Assembly: GCA_964642165.1 (NCBI GenBank)
Contig: CAZXOC010000387.1
Location: forward strand, 1 to 5,781
DNA length: 5,781 nt
Origin: CAYRVX01 sp964642165
Lineage (GTDB): Bacteria > Planctomycetota > Phycisphaerae > SM23-33
Direction of reading: 5' to 3'
Both the position numbers and the translations under genes were made by a program. Shown piece by piece: positions 1 through 4,659 of this stretch. The notes beneath the pieces were generated by a model, which saw only the letters and a list, made by a program, of their open reading frames with translations, was not told the origin of the DNA and did not search any database. Position 1 is the first letter of the stretch; the number at the start of each line of letters is the position of its first letter.

Positions 1-710
1 CGGTCTTCGCCAACATCATCCTCGCCGACGAGATCAACCGCACGCCGCCGAAGACCCAGGCCGCCCTGCTCCAGGCCATGCAGGAGTACCACGTCACCGC
101 CGGCGGCAGCCGCTACGACCTCGAGCTGCCCTTCTTCGTGCTCGCCACACAGAACCCCATCGAGCAGGAGGGCACCTACCCCCTGCCGGAGGCCCAGCTC
201 GACCGCTTCATGTTCATGGTGATGGTGGACTACCCCTCCCTGGACGAGGAGCGCCTCATCGCCAAGACGACCACGATGGAGACCAAGGCCGAACCCGAGC
301 AGGTGCTGCTGGCGGAGGACATCCTGGCGCTCCAGCGGATCATCCGGAAGATCCCCGTCAGCCAGCACGTCGTGGACTACGCGGTGGACCTGACGCGCGC
401 GACGCGCCCCGACGACCCCACGGCCACCGACTTCGTCAAAAACTACCTCACCTGGGGCGCCGGCCCCCGCGCCGCCCAGTACCTCATCCTCGGCGCCAAG
501 AGCCGGGCGCTGCTGCACGGGCGGTTCAACGTCTCCTGCGAGGACGTCCGCGCCGTGGCCCATCCGGTCATGCGGCACCGCATCTTCACCAACTTCAACG
601 CGGACGCCGAGGGCGTCACGCCCGACCAGCTCATCGACATGCTTCTCCGGGCCGTCCCCGAGCCCCAGGTCGAGGACTACAAGGCCCAACCCGCCGAGGA
701 GCAAGCCTAG
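1..710 (+). CDS. MoxR-family AAA+ ATPase, 3' part (5' end outside window)
   Basis: This is the C-terminal part of a MoxR ATPase, a cytoplasmic AAA+ chaperone-like protein. Members often mature or activate von Willebrand factor A-domain protein partners. The frame is open from the left edge (first full codon at 3), so the Walker A region lies outside; about 235 residues are visible. Seen in order: the Walker B segment (ILADEINR, then PPKTQAALLQAMQE, about residues 6-27), the sensor-1 stretch LATQNPIEQEGTYPLPEAQLDRF (split here as LATQNPIEQEG and TYPLPEAQLDRF), and the sensor-2/lid region with WGAGPRAAQYLILGAKSRAL. It ends in an acidic, Gln/Glu/Ala-rich tail and a TAG stop. A start at the internal ATG (78) is not credible because family-conserved sequence continues upstream of it. 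MoxR genes are commonly followed by DUF58 and VWA genes, but here the next gene is an SGNH hydrolase after a 121-base gap, so this gene probably ends its operon. Confidence 0.96.
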   Translation, partial: VFANIILADEINRTPPKTQAALLQAMQEYHVTAGGSRYDLELPFFVLATQNPIEQEGTYPLPEAQLDRFMFMVMVDYPSLDEERLIAKTTTMETKAEPEQVLLAEDILALQRIIRKIPVSQHVVDYAVDLTRATRPDDPTATDFVKNYLTWGAGPRAAQYLILGAKSRALLHGRFNVSCEDVRAVAHPVMRHRIFTNFNADAEGVTPDQLIDMLLRAVPEPQVEDYKAQPAEEQA

Positions 711-720
711 GCGTCCCGGC

Positions 721-739
721 CGGCGCGTCGCCCGCGCCG
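721..739 (+). terminator. GC hairpin just after the MoxR stop, possible terminator
   Basis: A perfect 7-bp inverted repeat, CGGCGCG / CGCGCCG with a 5-base loop TCGCC, starts 10 bases after the MoxR stop codon. There is no run of T after it, only CCGCTTGCATT, so it is not a textbook Rho-independent terminator. Its position between a stop codon and a candidate promoter fits a 3'-end or transcript-stabilising hairpin. In DNA this GC-rich, short stems also arise by chance. Confidence 0.35.
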
Positions 740-743
740 CCGC

Positions 744-771
744 TTGCATTGGCGCGTCGATCCCCTAAGCT
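744..771 (+). promoter_or_regulatory. Candidate sigma-70-type promoter for the SGNH hydrolase operon
   Basis: TTGCAT (744-749) and TAAGCT (766-771) are separated by 16 bases in the only moderately AT-containing stretch between the MoxR gene and the hydrolase. The -35 match is good at TTG; the -10 box keeps the outer T, the A and the final T. Transcription would start near 778, leaving a leader of about 54 bases rich in short GC hairpins (for example CCCCTCGGGG at 782-791). Assigned by eye only. Confidence 0.4.
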
Positions 772-822
772 GTCCGGAGGACCCCTCGGGGCGCCCCCGG
801 CCCCGGGCGGCGGACCGCGGCT

Positions 823-828
823 GGGAGA
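823..828 (+). promoter_or_regulatory. Ribosome binding site of the SGNH hydrolase
   Basis: GGGAGA lies 3 bases before the ATG at 832 (GGGAG ends 4 bases before it). It supports that ATG as the start and fits the protein beginning directly with the beta-strand that leads to the GDS motif. The spacing is a little shorter than usual. Confidence 0.6.
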
Positions 829-831
829 TCC

Positions 832-1413
832 ATGAAGACAGTCCTGATCGTCGGTGATTCGATCGCCATGGGCTACGCCCCGCTGGTTGCCGAGGCGCTG
901 GCCGGCGAGCTGGCCGTCCGCCGCAACGACGGCAACGCCGGCGACAGCGCCCACCTGCTGGAGCACCTGCCGGACTACCTCGACGCCGCCGGCGAGGCCG
1001 ACCTCGTCCACCTCAACTGCGGGCTGCACGACGTCAAGACGCCCTTCGGCTCCGAGCGGCGGCAGGTGCCCCTGGAGGACTACCGCACGAACCTCGCGGA
1101 GATCGTCACCCGCCTCGTCTACCGGCGGCGAACCGTCGTCTGGGCGACGACCACGCCCGTGCTGCACGCGCGCCACCACGCGGTCAAGGGCTTCGATCGC
1201 TTCGAGGCCGACGTCCGCGAATACAACGCCGCCGCGGCGGAGATCGTCGCCGCCGCCGAGATCCCCACGAACGACCTGTACGCCGTCATCCAGGCCGCCG
1301 GGGTGGCGGCGTGCCTCGGACCGGACGGGGTCCACATGACCGACGCGGGCAACGCCGCGCTGGCCGGCGCCGTCGCGAGCGCCGTCCGAGAGCACATCGA
1401 GAGGGCACCGTGA
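832..1413 (+). CDS. SGNH/GDSL-family hydrolase, 193 aa
   Basis: This is a small serine hydrolase of the SGNH (GDSL) fold; such enzymes cleave ester bonds in lipids, acylated sugars or small esters. The substrate cannot be told from sequence. Block I is VLIVGDSIAMGY (residues 4-15), with the presumed nucleophile Ser10. The block II region is NDGNAGDS (32-39). Block III reads NCGLHD (62-67), where the usual GxND Asn is a His. WATTTPV (104-110) follows. Block V is PDGVHMTDAGN (164-174), with the DxxH pair Asp165 and His168. There is no signal peptide or membrane segment, so it is probably cytoplasmic. The start is set by the GGGAGA site and by the strand leading directly into GDS. Its TGA stop overlaps the GTG start of the next gene, so the two are almost certainly co-transcribed and translationally coupled. 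Confidence 0.93.
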   Translation: MKTVLIVGDSIAMGYAPLVAEALAGELAVRRNDGNAGDSAHLLEHLPDYLDAAGEADLVHLNCGLHDVKTPFGSERRQVPLEDYRTNLAEIVTRLVYRRRTVVWATTTPVLHARHHAVKGFDRFEADVREYNAAAAEIVAAAEIPTNDLYAVIQAAGVAACLGPDGVHMTDAGNAALAGAVASAVREHIERAP

Positions 1414-2909
1414 GGCGACGACCGGCAGCGCTTGTGACGTTCCTGCTTCCCGCGGCCGCGGCGCTCGGCCAGACGCCCCCCGCGCCGTCCCCCCAGGTCG
1501 ACCCGCGAACGCCGTACGGCTACCTCGCCAAGATGCTCCGGGACGCCAAGACCGCCAACCCGACGCTGGCGGCCCTTCGAAGCACCGGCGACAAGGACCT
1601 GGCCCCGCTGTTCGCGGCCATGACCCGCAGCGGCGAGAAGAAGCGGCGGATGTTCGGCGTGCTGGCCGTCGCCGACCTGGTCGGCAAGGACGCCGCCGAC
1701 GTGCTCCTGGAGCGGGTGAACGCCGACCCGGCCATGGCGATCCGCGCCGTGGCGCTCAGCCGACTGGTCGACCTGGAGGCCCTGTCCGCCGCGCAGCTCG
1801 CCCAGGCGCTTCGCGTGCCCGACGAGAACGTGCAGTGCCTCGCCGCGCGGGCGCTGGTCGGCTGCGGGCAGGCCGAGATCGCCCAACCCCACCTCGTGCG
1901 GCTGGCGGGATCGAAGGACGTCACGACCTCGTCGCTGGCGAGCATGTGCCTCCTGGGGCTCGGACGGCGCGACCGGGAGCCGGCCCTCCGCAAGGTGGTG
2001 CGCGACCCGAACACCGACGCGAAGCTGCTGGGGCTGCTGCTGCGCCAGGTCGAGACGCAGAAGATCACCAGCGCGATCCCGCTGGCGCTTCACGTGGCCG
2101 CCGCGCCCGGGACGCCGACGGCCCTGAGGGTCCAGGCCTACCGGACCGTCTCGAACATCTCCTCGCTCGGGGCCGTCACGCTGCGCGACACGATCGCCCG
2201 TTCGACCAACATGGCCCTGCGGGTGCGACTGCTGAAGATGCTCGCCGTGCGCCCGGACGCCGGGCCGCACCTCAAGATGCTGACCGCCGGCGCCACGCCG
2301 GTGGCGGTGCTGGCGCGATTCGAGCTGGCGCGGCGGACGGGCGGCGCGACGGCGAGTTCCGCCGTCGTGACGGCCGTCGCGCTGGGGCACCCCGTCGTCA
2401 TCGCCTACGTCCTCGACCGCGCCGCCAAGGACATCGAGGCCCACGGGCCGAAGGCCGGCTACTACGTGCCCGCCCTCCTGCGGATCATCCGGAGCGTCGA
2501 TCCCCACCCCGTGCGGATGCGGAAGGAGCACTACCTGGCCGCCGGGGCCGCCACACGCCTGCTCGAGCTGGGCACGCCCGCGGCGCTGGGCGGACTGAAG
2601 GAGCTGCTGGCCGGCAAGGCGACCGCCGTCACCCAGGCGACCGCCGCCGGGCTGCTTCGCGCCACGAACGTCGCCGCCTGCGACCTCGTCCGCCCGCTGC
2701 TGAGCCGCCCCTACGAGGAGCTGGCCAACGACGCGGCGCTGGCGCTGGGGCACTTCGGCGACCCGGGCGCGACGGCGCGGCTGACGCGGATCCTCGCCGG
2801 CCAGGAGACCCACCCGCCCACGCTGGTCGTGCTGTCGAGCTGGTACCTCCTGAAGATCGCCAAGCAGACCCAGCCGGCGGCGACGCACCTGGCGAAGCTC
2901 ATCCAGTAG
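1410..2909 (+). CDS. Secreted HEAT-repeat protein, 499 aa
   Basis: This is a predicted exported alpha-solenoid protein of unknown specific role. The GTG start at 1410 is chosen because it overlaps the upstream stop (GTGA), is preceded by GAGAGGG (1399-1405), and puts a clean signal peptide first: Arg-rich residues 1-4, hydrophobic core ALVTFLLPAAAALG (7-20), then a Pro-rich linker. The mature part is almost all short Ala/Leu-rich helical pairs separated by turns with Gly, Asp and Pro, typical of HEAT/PBS-lyase-type repeats. Clear examples are at about 76-100, 139-165, 171-195, 297-310, 405-420 and especially 437-463 (NDAALALGHFGDPGATARL). Upstream in-frame codons to 1311 lie inside the hydrolase gene and are rejected. 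Such solenoids usually bind proteins and have no catalytic centre; none is seen here. The protein probably acts in the periplasm or at the envelope. Exact repeat boundaries are uncertain. Confidence 0.9.
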   Translation: MRRRPAALVTFLLPAAAALGQTPPAPSPQVDPRTPYGYLAKMLRDAKTANPTLAALRSTGDKDLAPLFAAMTRSGEKKRRMFGVLAVADLVGKDAADVLLERVNADPAMAIRAVALSRLVDLEALSAAQLAQALRVPDENVQCLAARALVGCGQAEIAQPHLVRLAGSKDVTTSSLASMCLLGLGRRDREPALRKVVRDPNTDAKLLGLLLRQVETQKITSAIPLALHVAAAPGTPTALRVQAYRTVSNISSLGAVTLRDTIARSTNMALRVRLLKMLAVRPDAGPHLKMLTAGATPVAVLARFELARRTGGATASSAVVTAVALGHPVVIAYVLDRAAKDIEAHGPKAGYYVPALLRIIRSVDPHPVRMRKEHYLAAGAATRLLELGTPAALGGLKELLAGKATAVTQATAAGLLRATNVAACDLVRPLLSRPYEELANDAALALGHFGDPGATARLTRILAGQETHPPTLVVLSSWYLLKIAKQTQPAATHLAKLIQ

Positions 2910-2930
2910 CGCCGGCCCCGCCGCCGGGCA

Positions 2931-2986
2931 CCCCGTGGGGCAAATCCCCCCATCCCGTCCTCTCGGCGGGCACGCCGTGCCCTGCC
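2931..2986 (+). terminator. GC hairpin cluster downstream of the HEAT-repeat gene
   Basis: Two hairpin candidates follow the HEAT gene stop. Around 2937-2949, GGGG-CAAAT-CCCC can pair, in competition with CCCCGTGGGG just before it. At 2968-2982, GGGCAC-GCC-GTGCCC is a perfect 6-bp stem that continues as GGC/GCC (2965-2967 with 2984-2986) past a one-base bulge. No T-run follows. The place is right for the 3' end of the SGNH/HEAT operon, but the type of termination cannot be decided from sequence. Confidence 0.35.
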
Positions 2987-3020
2987 CCGGCGCCGGTGCC
3001 CCCGGCGAGCCCAAGGGCCT

Positions 3021-3055
3021 CCAATCCACAAGCCCTATCCGGAGATTGGCTTGTG
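3021..3055. repeat. Nested inverted repeats upstream of the sigma-54 promoter, possible activator site
   Basis: Two perfect inverted repeats interlock here. CCAATC (3021-3026) pairs with GATTGG (3044-3049), and CACAAGCC (3027-3034) pairs with GGCTTGTG (3048-3055). The palindrome TCCGGA (3038-3043) lies near the centre. The stretch is less GC-rich than its surroundings. Its centre is about 78 bases before the predicted start point of the sigma-54 promoter, within the range where bacterial enhancer-binding proteins sit. It could instead be a transcript-end hairpin for the gene upstream. The regulator is not identified. Confidence 0.45.
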
Positions 3056-3092
3056 CACGGAGTCCGGCCCGCCCGCACCGGCGCGGACCCGG

Positions 3093-3109
3093 TGGCACGG
3101 CATATGCAA
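3093..3109 (+). promoter_or_regulatory. Sigma-54 (RpoN) -24/-12 promoter
   Basis: The sequence TGGCACGGCATATGCAA matches the sigma-54 consensus TGGCACG-N4-TTGCW except that the first T of TTGC is A. The invariant GG (3094-3095) and GC (3106-3107) are separated by exactly 10 bases, as required. Transcription is predicted to start near 3119, about 34 bases before the ATG at 3153. Such promoters depend on an ATP-using activator bound upstream, for which the inverted repeats at 3021-3055 are a candidate. Downstream on this strand lies only the small frame at 3153-3428 before the convergent queC. Confidence 0.7.
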
Positions 3110-3135
3110 CTTTCCCGGCGATGGGCCCAGGGCCC

Positions 3136-3148
3136 AGGAAAGGAAGGG
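3136..3148 (+). promoter_or_regulatory. Purine-rich ribosome binding site of the small reading frame
   Basis: AGGAAAGGAAGGG lies just before the ATG at 3153, with GGAAGG (3142-3147) at a 5-base spacing. This is the strongest Shine-Dalgarno-like sequence in the window and the main reason to choose 3153 over the TTG at 3051, which lies upstream of the sigma-54 promoter. A tandem heptamer GGGCCCA (3123-3129 and 3130-3136) directly precedes it in the short leader. Confidence 0.55.
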
Positions 3149-3152
3149 CATC

Positions 3153-3428
3153 ATGGCTGCTGGCTATACCTGGACACGCTGTTCCGCTTGCGGGGCGATC
3201 ATGCCCCTGTCTCACGGACCTCGCGGCAAGAAAGAACCGATCCTCCCGGCTGGCATTCTTCCGCCCGCCACCCGGGCGCTGCGGGCCATGCGCCGGATCC
3301 CGATCCGGAGCTTCCCGGAGCAGTCCCGGGTACGGGTCCTCCGCCTCGGCGATCGGGCGGCAGGGACGCGCAGGTCCTTCGCCGGTGTCCCGGAGCCGGG
3401 ATCCCTGCCGGCCGGGGAAGACCCATAG
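3153..3428 (+). CDS. Putative small protein, 91 aa, under the sigma-54 promoter
   Basis: I do not recognise this gene. The frame begins MAAGYTWTRCSACGAIM and carries one CxxC pair (Cys10, Cys13), like half of a zinc ribbon. A Lys/Arg/Pro-rich middle and an Arg/Pro/Gly-rich end of low complexity follow. The protein is basic, with no signal peptide or membrane helix. Support comes from position: a well-spaced sigma-54 promoter, a strong purine-rich ribosome binding site, and a stop just before the hairpins that face queC. Against it, 21 of 91 codons end in A or T (14 of the first 37), while the neighbouring genes almost never do, and the second half reads like random GC-rich DNA. The segment also contains several inverted repeats. 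It may be a real small protein, only partly coding, or a structured RNA with a short reading frame. Confidence 0.4.
   Translation: MAAGYTWTRCSACGAIMPLSHGPRGKKEPILPAGILPPATRALRAMRRIPIRSFPEQSRVRVLRLGDRAAGTRRSFAGVPEPGSLPAGEDP
3192..3410 (+). repeat. Cluster of short inverted repeats in the small transcription unit
   Basis: Several perfect inverted repeats lie inside the small frame: GGGGC/GCCCC (3192-3207, 6-base loop); CCGGATC/GATCCGG (3293-3308, 2-base gap); CCCG/CGGG (3325-3336); CCCG/CGGG (3390-3399 region, inside GTCCCGGAGCCGGGAT). A longer 9-bp pair, CGGCAGGGA (3358-3366) with TCCCTGCCG (3402-3410), encloses the last of these. TCCCGGAGC occurs twice, at 3313-3321 and 3388-3396. Together they would allow a folded RNA. 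High GC makes some of this expected by chance. Confidence 0.4.
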
Positions 3429-3447
3429 ACGACACCCCATGACGCCG

Positions 3448-3467
3448 CGCCGCGCCCCCGCGCGGCG
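3448..3467. terminator. GC hairpin between the small frame and queC
   Basis: An 8-bp perfect stem, CGCCGCGC / GCGCGGCG with loop CCCC, lies 20 bases after the TAG of the small frame and about 30 bases beyond the queC stop on the other strand. It could serve both convergent transcripts. There is no T-run on either side, so intrinsic termination is unproven. Confidence 0.4.
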
Positions 3468-3482
3468 ACCGCCTCGAAGGCC

Positions 3483-3534
3483 GCGGAAGGCCCGGCCGCT
3501 ACGTTCTCTCCCGGTAGCGGGCCGGGTCTTCCGC
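3483..3534. terminator. Long imperfect hairpin spanning the queC stop codon
   Basis: Arms 3483-3502 and 3514-3534 pair over 20 positions, with one G-T pair (3490/3527), one bulged G (3519) and an 11-base loop. Key blocks are GCGGAAG/CTTCCGC, CCCGGCC/GGCCGGG and GCTAC/GTAGC. One arm lies inside the last queC codons; the other covers the queC stop and sequence beyond it. It is the strongest hairpin found in the window. It lies between convergent transcripts and could act as a terminator or 3'-end protector. The mismatch is a tolerated G-U pair only in the plus-strand transcript. Confidence 0.5.
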
Positions 3535-4206
3535 ACCCGCGGCCGCGAAACCGGCCAGGCGCAGCCGACACGCGTCGCAGTGGCCGCAGGCGGCGCCGTC
3601 CTCGCCCGGGTCGTAGCAACTGTGCGTCAGCGAGTAGTCCACGCCCAGCGACAGGCCGGTGCGGATGATCTCGGCCTTGGTCCTGTGGATCAGGGGGGCG
3701 TGGATGCGGAACTCGCCTCGGCCTTCGACGGCCGCGGCGGTCGCCACGTTGGCCAGCCTCTGGAAGGCCTCGACGAACTCGGGCCGGCAGTCGGGGTAGC
3801 CGCTGTAGTCGATGGCGTTGACCCCGAGGAAGATGTCGAACGCCCCCAGGACCTCCGCGCAGGCCAGCGCGACGCTCAGGAAGATGGTGTTGCGCCCGGG
3901 GACGTAGGTGACGGGGATGTCGCCGGTGTCCGGGCGGTCCTTCGGCACGCCGATGCGATCGGTCAGGGCGCTGCGCCCGAAGCCGCCCTCCGCGCTGAGG
4001 TCGATTCGCACGACCCGGTGGTCGGCAGCGCCCAGGGCGGCGGCCACCCTCCGCGCGGCGTCCAGCTCGAAGCGGTGCCGCTGGCCGTAGTCGAAGCTCA
4101 GCGCATGGCAGGCGAAGCCGTCGCCGCGCGCGATCGCCAGCACCGTCGCCGAGTCCAACCCGCCCGACAGCAGCACCACCGCCGCCTTGCCGCCTCCTTC
4201 GGCCAT
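3499..4206 (-). CDS. queC: 7-cyano-7-deazaguanine synthase QueC, 235 aa
   Basis: QueC uses ATP and ammonia to convert 7-carboxy-7-deazaguanine into preQ0 (7-cyano-7-deazaguanine) in the cytoplasm, on the way to queuosine in tRNA. The N-type ATP pyrophosphatase PP-loop SGGLDS is at residues 14-19. Family stretches FDYGQRH (38-44), VPGRNTIFLSVALA (102-115), GVNAIDYSGYPDCRPEF (128-144) and the HRTKAEI segment (174-180) follow. The zinc site is complete: Cys197 in THSCYDP, then Cys207, Cys210 and Cys213 in CGHCDAC. The length is normal for the family. I start at the ATG at 4206, which places the PP-loop near the N-terminus as usual. GTG codons at 4212 and 4215 are alternatives, and no convincing ribosome binding site is seen for any of them. 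The longer open frame to 4368 runs back over queF and is rejected. It is divergent from queF, the next enzyme in the pathway. Confidence 0.97.
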   Translation of the reverse strand: MAEGGGKAAVVLLSGGLDSATVLAIARGDGFACHALSFDYGQRHRFELDAARRVAAALGAADHRVVRIDLSAEGGFGRSALTDRIGVPKDRPDTGDIPVTYVPGRNTIFLSVALACAEVLGAFDIFLGVNAIDYSGYPDCRPEFVEAFQRLANVATAAAVEGRGEFRIHAPLIHRTKAEIIRTGLSLGVDYSLTHSCYDPGEDGAACGHCDACRLRLAGFAAAGAEDPARYRERT

Positions 4207-4213
4207 GGGCACC

Positions 4214-4242
4214 ACGCTACCCGCCTTTACGGGCCTAATCAA
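4214..4242 (-). promoter_or_regulatory. Weak candidate promoter for queC, possibly leaderless
   Basis: Reading the minus strand, TTGATT is followed after 17 bases by TAGCGT, which ends at 4214. A start point 7 or so bases further would fall at or next to the queC ATG (4206), giving a leaderless message. That would explain the absence of a ribosome binding site. The -10 match is poor (T, A and final T only), so this is a suggestion. Confidence 0.25.
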
Positions 4243-4254
4243 TCGATGTATGCT
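4226..4254 (+). promoter_or_regulatory. Candidate sigma-70-type promoter for queF-apbE
   Basis: TTTACG (4226-4231) and TATGCT (4249-4254) are separated by the ideal 17 bases, each matching the consensus at 4 of 6 positions. They sit in the most AT-rich patch of the window (TAATCAATCGATGTATG). Transcription would start near 4261, leaving a leader of about 48 bases. No preQ1 riboswitch-like pattern (small stem-loop plus A-rich tail) was recognised between here and the queF start. Confidence 0.55.
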
Positions 4255-4297
4255 GCGTGTATCCGTTGTCCGCGGGCCGGCGCTCGCGGCAGCCTTC

Positions 4298-4301
4298 AGG
4301 A
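4298..4301 (+). promoter_or_regulatory. Ribosome binding site fixing the queF GTG start
   Basis: AGGA lies 7 bases before GTG at 4309, a normal distance. It favours that start over the in-frame ATG at 4246, which overlaps the proposed -10 box and has no such site. Confidence 0.6.
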
Positions 4302-4308
4302 CGACACC

Positions 4309-4659
4309 GTGGCCGAATTGGAGACATTCGACAACCCCCACCCGCACCGCGACTACGTCATCCGGCACGTCGCGCCGGAGTTCACGTCGCTCTGCCCCCG
4401 CACCGGGCAGCCGGACTTCGGCACCGTCGAGATCGAGTACGTCGCCGACAGGCTCTGCGTCGAGCTCAAGAGCCTCAAGCTCTACCTCCAGGGCTACCGC
4501 AACGTCGGCGTGTTCTACGAGGACGTGATCAACCGCATCCTCGACGACCTCGTCGCCGCCCTCAAGCCCCGGCGAATGACCGTCACCGGCACGTTCAGCC
4601 CCCGCGGGGGCATGCGCTCGACCGTCACGGCCGAGTACCGAGGCGACCCGGCCCGATGA
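4309..4659 (+). CDS. queF: NADPH-dependent 7-cyano-7-deazaguanine reductase QueF (single-domain type), 116 aa
   Basis: QueF reduces the nitrile of preQ0 to the amine of preQ1 with two NADPH, a cytoplasmic step just before the base is inserted into tRNA. This is the short, single T-fold type. The catalytic Cys29 lies in SLCPRTGQPDF, with Asp36 seven residues later as in the family. The diagnostic QueF motif is complete: ELKSLKLY (52-59), followed by QGYRN. GVFYEDVINRIL (67-78) holds Glu71, the substrate-binding Glu; the residue before it is Tyr, where the Bacillus subtilis enzyme has His. SPRGGMRSTVTAEY (97-110) closes the domain. GTG is chosen as start because of AGGA 7 bases upstream and the normal N-terminus. 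It is divergent from queC, and its TGA overlaps the ATG of apbE. Confidence 0.97.
   Translation: MAELETFDNPHPHRDYVIRHVAPEFTSLCPRTGQPDFGTVEIEYVADRLCVELKSLKLYLQGYRNVGVFYEDVINRILDDLVAALKPRRMTVTGTFSPRGGMRSTVTAEYRGDPAR

Noticed and set aside
3119..3430. Known housekeeping RNA (RNase P RNA, tmRNA, SRP RNA) in the structured region
   Set aside because: I looked for their hallmark segments (RNase P GAGGAAAGUC core, tmRNA tRNA-like end, SRP GGUCAGG and GGAAGCAGCC core) and did not find them; AGGAAAGGAAGGG is better read as a ribosome binding site.
1835..3442. 535-codon plus-strand frame overlapping the HEAT gene
   Set aside because: It is Arg/Gly/Pro/Ala-rich, out of frame with the recognised HEAT-repeat protein and without its own start signals.
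1119..3536. 805-codon open frame on the minus strand
   Set aside because: It lies opposite the hydrolase, the HEAT gene and the small unit. Its product is Arg/Gly/Pro-rich low complexity without any domain, as expected for a shadow frame in GC-rich DNA.
2935..4308. Long in-frame upstream extension of queF
   Set aside because: It runs antisense through queC and through the hairpins. QueF homology begins only after 4309, where a GTG with a ribosome binding site is found.
4207..4308. preQ1 riboswitch upstream of queC or queF
   Set aside because: No compact stem-loop with the expected C/A-rich loop and A-rich tail was seen on either strand; the only hairpin there is a 4-bp CCCG/CGGG pair at 4220-4233.
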